Assembly: GCF_009730915.1 (NCBI RefSeq)
Contig: NW_024086805.1
Location: 62,001 to 126,000 of the forward strand
From: Dioscorea cayenensis subsp. rotundata
Lineage: Eukaryota > Streptophyta > Magnoliopsida > Dioscoreales > Dioscoreaceae
Length of the DNA: 64,000 bases
Direction of reading: 5' to 3'
A model generated the notes under the pieces. That model saw nothing but the letters and a program-made list of their open reading frames with translations, searched no databases and was not told where the DNA came from. Made by a program: the position numbers and the translations under genes. This document shows positions 23,400-34,130 of the stretch, in pieces; position 1 is the stretch's first letter; each line of letters opens with the position of its first letter.

Positions 23400-24440
23400 A
23401 TCACTATGCATTCTCCCGTTTTGTATCAGAGTTTTTAAAATTTTATCAGGGGTTTTGAGGAAATATCATGTATAAAAAATAAAAACTGTTATATATCTTG
23501 GATTTCAAAGGTCTTATGGAAAATTTATTGTATAAATAAATACAATTAAAGTTTTCAATCATTAATATCATAAGTAATATAAATAAAAACTTAAATGTAA
23601 TATAAAAATATTAAATTTGTTCATTGAAATATCTTGGGAGCATATTATAAAAAATAATATAATTAAACAACTCCTACAATAGAAGTTGTTGTATATATTG
23701 GATTTCAAAGGTCTTATTGATATTTATTGCATAAATAATTAAGTACAATTAAAGTTTTTCTATTATTAATATCATGACTAATATAAATAAAAAATTAAAT
23801 GTAATAAAAGAATTTAAATTTGTTTCTTGAAACATTCTGGGAGCATATTATACATCTAACTTTAATAGTACTAGGTATTTTCCCCGACTTCGCATCGGAG
23901 GTTTTTAAATTTTGTGAAGAGTTTTGAGGCAATATCATATATAAAATAATATAATTAAACAACTCCTACCATAGAAACTATTTTATACTTTGGATTTCAA
24001 AGGTTTTATTGACATTTTTTATATATAATTAGGTGTAATTAATGTTTTTAATTATTAATATTATAAGTAATATAAATAAAAACTTAAATATTATTAAAAA
24101 ATCAAAATTGTTTCATAAAACGCTCTCGGAGTAGATTATACATCTACTTTAATAGTATATATATATATATATATAGTTTGTTTGGAATATATAATGGAAC
24201 ATTTAATGCAAACAAATAAATAAAATTAAACACCTTCCATTACTAATATCACATTAAATGCAATAACAGAAATTCTTAAGAAAATTTAAAATTTTCCTTG
24301 AAACCCTCTGTAGCTGATTATATATTTATTTTAAATATATAGATACTAATATCACATTTAATACAACTTAAATGCAATAAGAGAAATTCTTAAGAAAATT
24401 TAAAATTTTCCTTGAAATCCTCTCGTAGCAGATTATACAT
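23400..24440. repeat. degenerate tandem array with Helitron-like ends
   Basis: Units of roughly 200-450 bp repeat the blocks TTGGATTTCAAAGGTCTTAT (near 23500, 23698, 23989), TACAATTAAAGTTTT and GGGAGCATATTATA. At 23871-23899 the minus strand has a CC(T)CCGATGCGAAGTCGGGG hairpin followed by AAAATACCTAG|T, the form of a Helitron 3' terminus (hairpin then CTAG before T). A related but decayed block is at 23411-23440. It is probably an array of degraded non-autonomous Helitron-like copies. Confidence 0.55.
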
Positions 24441-24539
24441 TTACTTTAAATATATGTATAGATGTAAGATTACGATAAATCAAAAGGCTAATTAATATAT
24501 TTAGAGAAGAATATTTATTACTATAGCACATTTTGGATG

Positions 24540-24830
24540 GAAAGAATATAGGAAATGCATGACTTTATAGACTACTCAAGCAACCGACCTCCTTATCATT
24601 TATTTTATGGCTTGTGGAATGTTCATTGCTTTTTTTTAATTCGATGGACCATTTGATTGCTTTGGAATAACATTTTGTTAAACAGTGTATCTTTATCTTA
24701 GAGGGACATATAAAAGTAAAAGAATATGGGCACACAGCTGTGATATGATTCATGGGCATGTGTCTACTTTAATTTCTTTACAGTCGGGTAGAGGTTTTAA
24801 TGCAGAATGAAAGAAATATATGGTCAGGAT
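24540..24830 (-). other. orphan DUF247 5' flank without a gene
   Basis: The segment aligns with the 5' flank of DUF247 copy D (44305-44515). Shared pieces are ACTATTCAAG/ACTACTCAAG, CTGCTTTGGAATAA/TTGCTTTGGAATAA, CAGCTGTGATATGAT and GGGCATGTGTCT. The coding part that should follow on the minus strand below 24540 is absent. This is a relic of another cluster member. Confidence 0.65.
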
Positions 24831-24969
24831 GAACACCAATTAAGAGGGAAGAAATGTAGTTTTTAGTGAATGGTAGTTTTTAATGAATGATTGGCATGCT
24901 TAAATATACTACTTTAATACAGTTACCGGGTCGGAGAACAACTTAATCAAGTAATGGTGATGAGATATT

Positions 24970-25131
24970 ATTTTTTTTGGAATAATAGGTGACAAGCGTC
25001 TTTTTTTTTTATGAATATAAACAGTACTGAACAGTATTGGAGTCCAGATGTACAGTGTATAATATAAGAATCTCCATGACCTCCCGTTTTACACTTTGGT
25101 GTCATACCATTGGGCTATCTAATGGTTGACT
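24970..25131 (-). repeat. tRNA-related SINE-like repeat
   Basis: On the minus strand it begins AGTCAACCATTAGATAGCCC with an A-box-like TAGCCCAATGGT, then a degenerate B-box around GGTCATGGAGATTC. It ends with an ATTCATAAAAAAAAAAG tail and a second A run. The 3' part matches the repeats at 7876-8200 and 28390-28557. A GGTGACAAG pair (24988-24996 and 25132-25140) could be a target duplication, but part of it also belongs to the family's tail. Confidence 0.6.
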
Positions 25132-25308
25132 GGTGACAAGATGTTTGCATCTAATTAATATAGGATTAATAAATTTGAAGCTAAAAATTATTTCCTTGAG
25201 ATTGGTTTAGAAATCTTAAATGCAACTGCAGGAGACATGGTAAAACACTTTTCATCCCCCAATCCGAATTAGAGATTATCACACCCATTTATAAATAGAA
25301 TAAGTTAA

Positions 25309-25356
25309 TTTTTTTTTTTTTGAGAAAAGTGGATAAATCACATATTTATTAAAAAG
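25309..25356 (-). mobile_element. 48-bp LINE 3'-end insertion with 9-bp TSD
   Basis: A T run and then TGAGAAAAGTGGATAAATCA is the complement of the conserved LINE 3' end (compare 16009-16045). Direct repeats ATAAGTTAA at 25300-25308 and 25357-25365 flank it. It is an extremely 5'-truncated copy. Confidence 0.7.
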
Positions 25357-25751
25357 ATAAGTTAAAATTATAACACATGTAAGATTTAGTATTTATCATT
25401 TTTTTAATTTATTTAATAATTTAATGATTTAATTCAAATCGGATTTTTTTTTAAGTTCAAAAATAAACCAAAAGTAATAAAAATTTATTTTGCTCGGTAT
25501 GTAAATAAACAATCTATAATTATATTTCAATAAACAAACAAACAAATAAATAAGCACCCTTAAATTTCACACATTAAAATGGGCCGAAATCCAATCGTGA
25601 CAAAGTAATCACACACAAAACTCAAAAAGAAAAAAAAAAGTTTATATATACACCAGACACTCATCAACTTGTCTCCCCAAATCCATCTGGTTAGTCCATC
25701 TAATAAAAAAATGATCAACAGAATGCATAACAGAAGACAGACATGAATAAC

Positions 25752-27306
25752 TCAAGTTGGTTTTTCTGGAAAGTGGTAAGCAGCAACTGCATAAAATGTC
25801 TGAACGAAGGTGAGTATCAAAAGAACCACAGCAGCAATAAGACCAATGGTAGTCCAAGGTGTCTGAAAATATATATGCAGGAGGCTAGCCAACCATTTGT
25901 TAAATCTCCTTTCACTGTACTCCTTCACCTTGGTCCGAATCTCTCCAAATTTGCGGGTGGGATCATGAATGACCTCTTTAGTGAGACTGTTGAGAATTTC
26001 TGCAGCAACCTGGTCACTTCCAACAGCATTATGAATGATTTTGTCGGAGCATAGCCGATGCACATCAATAGCCGAGTCACTTAACTCATCCATGAAGCAA
26101 ACATAGGACGTAACCTCATCATCGAGGCCAACATGGAGGTGCTCGAAGGCCATGAGATTGAGGAAGATGGACTCCGTGGAGTCATCGATGATGAGGTGTG
26201 GGAGCTTGAAAATGCCTTTATCAAAGCATATGTCGTTGATCTTGTCGGTTGAGGATTTCTTGAATCTTACTCCGGACTCATGGAGCTTCATTGCTGTCGG
26301 CATTGATGCATCGCCTTTTATTGTAGCTGTTTTATGGATATGATCATCTAGATCTGTGCCTTTGCCTTGTGAGTTAGAAATGAGTAGTTCTTCTTTTTTA
26401 TTTTGAGGTGATTTAGTACTATCATCTATAGAGGTTTTGATCATGCCTTTTCTGTATAAGTCAAGAATGTGGAGTCCTAGGGTTGAGGTCTTGTCAATCA
26501 TGTCTTCCATTTTCAAAAACTTGAACACCTTGTTGTTTATCTCCCTGTCTGTCTGTACGTATTGGGTAAATAAATCACTCCTAAGTACTAATCAATGATG
26601 TTAAGTAGCTAGCATTAATTGACAGCATAGGCGTTATATACCAAGTAACAAGACCAAATGAAGTAAAACTACTTATCAAATATAAATATATATATATATA
26701 TGGAACATATATTTTTGAAGGGTAAATATACTTAACTGCGCGCACATGATGCATGTAGTTATATATATAGAGAGTCGGAAAGCTTTTAGTATAAAATTGG
26801 AAAAATATACTACCTTCTTATGTGTTAAATTTATCAACATCATTAGATAAAAATCTATCATATTATATTCAATGGAACTACAGGGATAATATAAAATTAT
26901 TTATTTGTTCTACCATGTATATCCACCAAAAACAAAATAAATGTATTACATCAAACTTTATCTTAACTAAATCAAATACTACCTAAATATTACATATATA
27001 CAATAAAAAAATTATTATTTTTAATTAAACCCACTTAATAAATTCAACACATTCATTTTAATTCGTATCTCATGTAGGCATTAGAGATGGCAATTTGTAC
27101 CCTATCCGACGGGTATACCCGTACCCGTACCCGGTCAAAGAGGGTATTACCCTCTTTGACGTGCACGGGCTACTGGTAAAGTGAAAATACCCGTTAGTTT
27201 TTGGCAGTGCGAGATCGGGTGAGGTATGCCCCTACCCTACCTGCACCTTACCCTTACCCCACGTTGAAGAGGTGCAGGGTAAAACCCGTACCCGTACCCT
27301 TACCCT

Positions 27307-27345
<39 letters not shown>

Positions 27346-29261
27346 TTATTAAACTAAACATTTACTCATAATTTACTCAATATCTATTTTCATGGTAATT
27401 AATTTGAAAATAATACTTCAAATTTTCTCTTAATATATTATTTTAAATTTTATTTAATTTCTATATTTATATTTGATAATATTATCAAAATTGAATTTTA
27501 AATATATATTAAGAATCATAATTAAATTAAAAAATAAACAAATATAAAAAATAATGTTATAATAATTTATTCTATAAATTATAAGAACATCCTGAAAAAT
27601 AAGATACTAATAAAAAATCAATTGGATATAACTTATGAGAATTACTTATAATGTTTTTTATATTCAAAATCTTACTAGATATTTATAAAATTTGAAGCTA
27701 AATAAAATATAAATAGTAGATATATGAAAAAATTTTAAACAAAAACCAAGATGGTTAAACATGAACAAAACAAAAGGTAGAGTTACCATTGAGTCCTAAA
27801 TAGACTTCATTTTTATGTGATTATATAATTTAAGATAAACAAATATATATCAACTTGTAATTTTGAATTTATGGACATGTGTTTAAAGATTGTAATATAA
27901 TGTATAACTAATTCATTTTTATTATTATTTAAATTTAATTCGATAATTTGAACAACGGGCAAGCGGGTACCCTGCGGGTATACCCGTACCCTGCGGGTAA
28001 GGGTAAGGGTATGATTTTTTTTACCCTGAAGGGTACGGGTAAGGGTACGAGTATGGGATAGGGGTTACGGGTACGGGTAAGGGTTTTGGCATACCCTACC
28101 CATACCCTACCCGTTGCCATCTCTAGTAGGCATTCATCTATTTGCATCATTCAAAATTAAGTTATAGAATCATAAAGTATAGATTCACAACAACATCAAT
28201 AAACAAAAATCATTTATTTTAACTAAGTCAATATTATCAATTTCTTACTATAAATATTCTTTTGAGTTAAAATATATTGAGTACCTTAATTATAACATAA
28301 AAGTGTACATATTCACTGATACAATCATTAACAAATAATTAACATAATTATGAGTATAATAAATAATATTATTAACAAATAATTTTCCTATGGGTTCAAA
28401 TCTCTCCCCCAACAGTACTATTTACTATACTGTTCATACGGGATTTTTATACTATTCTCATACTGTACATACACTGGACATCCGGGTTCTAGTACTGTTC
28501 GATACTGTTTATATTCATATAAAAATGGCACTTGTCGTCTATTATTCAAAAAAATAATAATAATAATAAGCTTAATCGATCACAAGTTCCATGCTATTAA
28601 GTTAAATATATTTAACAATACATATATAGATACATACCATTGGTGAGTTGCGCTGGTCAGCCTTCTCTGCATGGATTAACACCTTGATAGCTAAAAGAGG
28701 CAGTTGGTTTTCAAGCATGAGCATGTCCCTCTTTATATAAGGCAATTTGTGTTGAGATGCATGATCACTAAATATGGGATCATTAGCGGTATGATGAGTC
28801 TCTGGGGACTCACTATCGAAACGTAGAACCTCTAACATGAAGCAGCCATCAATCATCATAAGTTTTATGAATTCGGCTTCATCATTCCACTTCTCTTCTA
28901 AAAATTCATAATGTGCTTTCAGATCTTCCACGACTTCTTTGATAGCATTCATAAAATGTCCGAGGGGCTTTTTATTCCTATGGAGAAAATGTAGGAGTGC
29001 CATTTGTTTATAGCCTTCTAGCAACTTCAAGTTTTCTTCATCGTGGTGATAGGGACCAAAAGAAACAACTAGAGGTGTTAACACGGTCGAGCTTTTCATC
29101 AACTTGAGGAATGCGGGTATGCGATATATTGACTTTTTCTTCCTTCGCTCTTCCTCATTCTTAGGGTCAAATCTCTTCATTTCTTCTCCAATGATGTCCT
29201 CCCATGAATATTGTTCAGACCTTATGTCCATCACATGGCATTCTCTTGTAGAGGTTGTCAT
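25752..29261 (-). CDS. DUF247 (UPF0481) protein, copy C, apparently intact
   Basis: Exon 1 is 29261-28638 (208 codons, donor ATG|GTATGT) and exon 2 is 26552-25752 (266 codons plus stop, acceptor GTACAG), joined in phase 0 for about 474 residues. Exon 1 has VVSFGPYHHDEENL, DGCFMLEVLRFDS and RDMLMLENQLPLLAIKVL. Exon 2 has FDKGIFKLPHLIIDD, VTSYVCFMDELSDS and a C-terminal hydrophobic helix (IGLIAAVVLLILTFVQTFYAV) followed by a short tail, consistent with a membrane anchor. The reading frame has no stop or shift. The 2.1-kb intron holds a 1.04-kb hAT element and a SINE-like repeat, but the splice sites remain canonical. It is closest to copies A and E among its neighbours. Molecular function is unknown. 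Confidence 0.88.
27082..28125. mobile_element. non-autonomous hAT element, copy 1
   Basis: A 1044-bp insert in the intron of copy C has TAGAGATGGCAA...TTGCCATCTCTA ends and a perfect 8-bp target duplication GTAGGCAT (27074-27081 and 28126-28133). The subterminal regions are packed with GGGTAAGGG/TACCCGTACCC motifs and the middle is AT-rich. There is no transposase. The copy at 50431-51417 is the same family in opposite orientation. Confidence 0.9.
28390..28557 (+). repeat. 5'-truncated SINE-like repeat in intron of copy C
   Basis: It starts at a B-box-like GGGTTCAAATCTC. The following ACAGTACT...ATACTGTTTATATTCATA and GCACTTGTCGTCTATTATTC tail match the reverse complements at 24970-25131 and 7876-8200. 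It ends with AAAAAAATAATAATAATAAT. Confidence 0.6.
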
Positions 29262-29757
29262 GTTGATTCAAGGATAGCTTAGACTTCACAAGGGGCTTGT
29301 ATTTGTAAGGTTAGAATTAACAAGGAATACACTGCTTTATACACCCCTCAAGTAAGAGATCATCTTTATTAGCATGCATCTGACATGTTCTTGTTAATCC
29401 TCATCTTCCAAGTAACGGATTTTCTATAGCACCATCTTTCATGCTTTTCATTGGGCTTCTTTTGATTAATCATGCATGCATGTGACTGCTTTGGAAAAAT
29501 CTTATGTCGTAGTGCCATTCACAAGCTATTTATGGTTATTGGTTTCTTGATCTTTTTAGTGCAGTTATTGACAAGCTGACACAGAGGATCATTTATTATG
29601 ACAATTAATTGTGATAGAACGAGGTGTTCTTGACTGATTTAAAATAAATTGACGATAAACTGATAACTATAAGAACCTCATACTATCTAATTTAATTAAG
29701 AATACTTTTCGTTTTGGAGTTAAAATATAATCATAAAAGTGCCAACAACTAGTCCAT
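29262..29757 (-). promoter_or_regulatory. 5' flank of DUF247 copy C
   Basis: This block recurs upstream of the exon-1 fragment (29914-30530) and of copy E (50059-50430 and 51426-51566). Shared elements include ACACTGCTTTATACACCC (TATA-like, about 70 bp upstream of the ATG), CAAGTAAGAGATC and GTCGTAGTGCCATTCACAAGC. It is probably the core promoter and upstream region of the gene family. Confidence 0.55.
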
Positions 29758-29913
29758 GGAGAATGAGGGTAAGCGATATATCGACTTTGTCTTACTTTGC
29801 TCTTCTTCATTCTTAGGGTCAAATCTCTTCATATCTTCTTCAATGATGCCCTCCCATGAATTTTGTTCAGACCTTAAGTCTATCACATGGCATTCTCTTG
29901 TAGAGGTTGTCAT
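29758..29913 (-). pseudogene. DUF247 exon 1, 5' fragment
   Basis: The first about 50 codons of a DUF247 exon 1 (start 29913, MTTSTRECHVIDLRSEQ, ending near KSIYRLP) stop abruptly at 29758. There the sequence joins the distal 5' flank of copy C. It is the remains of an extra tandem unit, lost by deletion or unequal crossover. Confidence 0.85.
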
Positions 29914-30830
29914 GTTGGTTCAAGGATGGCTTTGAGTGCATAAGGGGCTTGCATTTATAAGGTTAGCAAATTAACAAGGACAACACTAGCTGGTTTATAC
30001 ACCCTACAAGTAAGAGATCTTCTTTATTAGCATTGGACATGTCCTTGTTAATTGTCTTCTTCCAAGTAAAGGATTTTCTTGAGCACCATCTTTCATGTTT
30101 TTGATGGGGCCTTCTTGTGATTATAATCATGTGACTACTTTGGAAAAACCTTTTGTGGTAGTGCCATTCACAAGCCATTGATTGTCATTGGCTGTATAAT
30201 CTTTTAGTGTAGTTTTTAATAAGTTGGCAGAGAAGGTCATTTATTATTACAATTAAGTGATTGAACAATATTGTATTATTTTTTTTAATAAACCACAAAA
30301 AGCAAAAACCTGCAAACCTAATGAGAAACTGAGAGCAAGGTGAAGCATAAACAAAAACGGTTACACAAAATAAGCACACAAAACATACAAACAACAATAT
30401 TGTATTTGTTACTGGTTTTAGAATAAATAACAATAAATTGATAACCATGTTGTGCTATATAATTTAATTAAAGAAAAGTTGCTTTTGGTTTCGAGTTAAA
30501 ACTTAAAATAATAGTCTTCCAAAGTGACAGTAGAACTCTTATGGGGCCTTGTTATTAGTTGAAATTTTATCTTGTGTGATTAAAATTATAACGTTTGAGA
30601 TAGATGTTAATTTGAACTTCTATAAAATTGGTGGCAGGATCTTTTATGAATGAGATTCAGAGCAATATTTTACTAGCTAGCATCTACTAGACTAAAACTC
30701 GGAGCATCTGAAAGTAGCTAGTAAAGCCCCAAATGCGCATAAGAAATTGTGCATGAATATTTAAACCCACATGCGCATGGTTAGAATGGAATGAATGCAT
30801 TTTTCATAACAAATTCTTTGCACTTTTTTC
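29914..30830 (-). other. 5' flank of the exon-1 fragment and AT-rich DNA
   Basis: 29914-30530 is a second copy of the DUF247 upstream block. It holds an insert-like, A-rich segment near 30280-30395 (AAACCACAAAAAGCAAAAACC...) that is absent from the copy C flank and could be a small retroposed sequence. I see no gene in 30530-30830. Confidence 0.5.
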
Positions 30831-30845
30831 AATTATTGTCAAGAT

Positions 30846-31795
30846 TCTTATTCCGAACATGCATAAATTACCAAGAGGACTCTTATTCCTGGCCACTCGA
30901 AAAAAATGGCATTTTCTCTGTCAAATCATTCTACAATTTCTTAATTGACGGAGGGCTTCGAAGTCAACTTTATTCTCATTTCTGGAAATCCAAATCCCCA
31001 AGCAAAATCACTTTATTCTGCTGGTTGGTCAGAGAAAACAAAATTCTTACTCTTGACAATCTATTCAAAAAAGGTTGTAATCCTAATGCCACTGACACAT
31101 GCATTCTTTGTCATAATAACTCGGAAACAGTGGAACATCTTTTTCTTGATTGCAAATATGCGGAGCGTATTTGGTCCTTCTTCAAACAAAACCTTGATAT
31201 TGAGTCTTCCCCATCCTCAGTATCTAATATTTGGACCATTTGGATCCCCTCATTAATTTCCTCTCGTCGGAACCTGGGGGACCTCTGTTCTAGAGCCATA
31301 ATTTGGAATATTTGGCTTGAACAAAACAATCGCATTTTTAACCTTACTTGCCTACCTATTATTTCAATTTTATACAAGTCTGCTAATATGCTGCTTTCTT
31401 GGCTTTCAACGATTTAGAGAACCTTCATCGAGGATACCACGGAGGCCACTCCGGAGGATCAAGCGCTCTCTCAACTTCACGGGCACTAGACCCACCCGAT
31501 TTCATCGGCGATTCGGTGCACTGCTCGATCGGGAGTAGTCCTCCTATCCTTATTCTTTGGGCGAGGGCCTGTGTCTCAGACGGTTGACTTCGCCGTCCCG
31601 ACTTGTCTCATTTTTAGCTTTTTTTCTGTCTTGATTTTGCTCACTGTTTTTCCTCATCCCTGGTGAGGATTTCAGTTTGTTATTTTATTTTAGACTTTTC
31701 TTGTTCGCGACCTTTTCTACTGTACTCCTCTGTTGCCTTCTTTTTAATAAATTAGTGGTTTATCCACTTTATTCAAAAAAAATAATAAATAAAAA
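30846..31795 (+). mobile_element. 5'-truncated LINE with 15-bp TSD
   Basis: A 950-bp insert on the plus strand is flanked by AATTATTGTCAAGAT at 30831-30845 and 31796-31810. It encodes the C-terminal end of ORF2 (zf-RVT CILCHNNSETVEHLFLDC and WNIWLEQNNRIFN, reading to a stop at 31417). It ends with the family 3' signature TTAATAAATTAGTGGTTTAT and a poly(A)-rich tail. Same family as 16003-22544. Confidence 0.92.
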
Positions 31796-31810
31796 AATTA
31801 TTGTCAAGAT

Positions 31811-32496
31811 CATTTATATATTTTTTTCATGAATTGCTACAGTTTCAGAAACTAAAAAAGATAAGTTAGAAAAAACAGTTACCACAACCAAGCATTGGAG
31901 TCGACGATGAGAACTCAATAGAGTAGAGAGCGGGCTCCTTCGGGTTGCTCGCTGCCATGTCCCTAGCTTGGTTAGGGGCTATTATCCTGTTTTCTATCTT
32001 TGTTTTTATTTCTTGTTTCTTAATTTCCTCTTGGTTGTTGTTTTTTTGTTGTTTTTTCTTTTTTTTGTACCTTGTCTGTTTTCACCTCTAGTAGAATGTT
32101 TTTATGTATTTTTTCTCTAGTAATGCATGTTTGTCGTTTATCCACTTAAAAAAAATTAAAACCTTTTCTAATATTTTTTTCCAAAACCTTTGCTAATTTT
32201 TTTTTTCAATCTATTTCTTGTAGATTTATTGTTAGTAGAGAGAAAAAATCACCTCATGATAAGTAGGTTGAGTTCAATTTTATATCATATTGCATGATAT
32301 ATACACTTTTCAGAATATCCATATATATATATATTGATTTGACAAGACTAAGTTAATTGATCACTGGCCTAATAAGCTAAACTTTGATAACAAAACTCTC
32401 ATTAAGTAATCATCTTTCTTCATTTTCAAGTCTTGAAAAACTAAATTCTATTTTTTGCAAATGACAAATGTATGTAATAGTTGTTGTTTTTTTTAA
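31811..32496. other. intergenic DNA with a possible second LINE tail
   Basis: Between about 31890 and 32155 a T-rich stretch ends TTGTCGTTTATCCACTTAAAAAAAATT, reminiscent of the LINE 3' end. It has no coding sequence and no clear TSD. The rest is AT-rich. Confidence 0.35.
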
Positions 32497-34130
32497 AGAC
32501 CAAGATTGGACAAACCTCATTGGTCTGATTCGTATTCGTCTTTCTTCCTAGATAGCAATTTACCTTTCACTTGGTGGGTGTCTTACTCTTATCAACTCTG
32601 TTCTTTCCACTATTCCAGTTTACTGGATGTCAATTTTCAAGCTCCCAGCTTGGGTAATACTTCAAATAGACAAGATTCGCAGAGACTTCCTTTGGAAAGG
32701 GCCAGATCTTGGCTCTAAAGGAATTAGACTGGTTGCTTGGAAAAGAATCTGTCGACTTAAAATTATGGGGGGTTGGGGTATTCTCGATCTTAAGGAATTC
32801 AATCGTGCACTACTAGGAAAATGGTGGTGGAAGATCATAGCCAACCCTAATAGCTTCTGGGCCAAAATAATCAACACCAACTACAACATTTTTAATCATC
32901 CTGGCACTCTATATCATTCAGCGCCCAGAAATAAATCTTTTTTTTTGGGCTGGAATTCACGACTCCTTACCCGTTTTTCGTTTATGCCTTTCTAAATCTA
33001 TTAACAGTGGATCCAACACTTCTTTTTGGTTTGACAGATGGTACAATGGACACTCTTTGAAAGATCAATGGCCTAATCTCTTTAACGACTGTATCCATCC
33101 ATGGATTACTCTAAGACAATTCTCTCAAAATATTAGTCACCCTGAATGTTTTTTTCACACAGCTACAATAAATGATCTATCACCTATCTTGAGATCTATA
33201 CCGGCCTATTCCTGGGACCAGGATGACCTATCTACCTGGTCTCTGGAAAAAAGTGGATCATTCTCAGTTAAGTCCTTCTACAAGTTTCTAATCGATGGAG
33301 GAGCTCGTTGTCCACTCTACCCTCAATTTTGGAAAATTCACTCTCCTAGAAAAATTACACTTTTCTGTTGGCTTGTTTGGGAAGATAAAATACTTACACT
33401 CACAAACCTTTCCAAATATGGACGCAATCATAACGCTAATGACACTTGCGTCCTATGTCACAGAGCCTCGAAAACTGTAATTCACTTGTTTATCAATTGT
33501 GATTACTCGGACCATTTATGGAATTTTTTTTTCTCATGTTTTTGGTTCATCCATGATTCCTTCTTCCATTTCTAGCTTATGGACATCTTGGATTCCATCC
33601 TTAGAAGCTAAATCTCATACTTTTGTGGGACCTTAGTGTTTGAGCCATTTTCTGGCACATCTAGCTAGAAAGAAATAGCCGCATTTTTCATTTGAATGCA
33701 TTATCTTACCTTACTATTATTCGCAAAGTGGCTAACACACTCCTTTCCTGGTTTTCCATAGCTTCGCAGGCTCATCAGCAATCCCTTTCTGAAGCTTCGC
33801 AAAGGATTAAGCGTTCCCTCGATTTCATGAACGCCAAAGTCACAGATTTTCCTGGCGATTTAGAGCACACCACAGATCAAGAGTAGTCCCCTTCATTTTG
33901 CAGTCAAGACAGGCCTGTGTCACCAGTCGGTTGCCTTCACTAGTCTCGCTACCTTCATTTTCTGTTTCTCTTTCTTTCCTTCTTCCTTTCCTAGCTCTTT
34001 ACTAACTTCTGGTGAGGGTACTGTTTTTCAATCTACGACTGCCTATCTTCTTTTTTAGCTGTCTTTTTTGTTGTACTTCTACTTCTTTATTTAATAAATT
34101 AGTGGTTCATCCACTTTATTCAAAAAGAAA
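32497..34130 (+). mobile_element. 5'-truncated, frameshifted LINE (ORF2 C-terminal half)
   Basis: The plus strand encodes the region downstream of the RT. Pieces 32627-32995 (IFKLPAWVILQIDKIRRDF, GGWGILDLKEFNRALLGKWW), 33057-33575 (WSLEKSGSFSVKSFYKFL and CVLCHRASKTVIHLFINC) and 33692-33886 (RIKRSLDFM) lie in order but in different frames with intervening shifts. It ends with the family 3' signature near 34093-34122 and an A/G-rich tail. No convincing target duplication was found. Confidence 0.85.

Noticed and set aside
27935..28150. Telomere-like GGGTAAGGG/TACCC clusters and the small ORFs they encode (also 50436-50621, 51071-51301)
   Set aside because: These are the subterminal repeats of the two hAT elements, not interstitial telomeres or genes.
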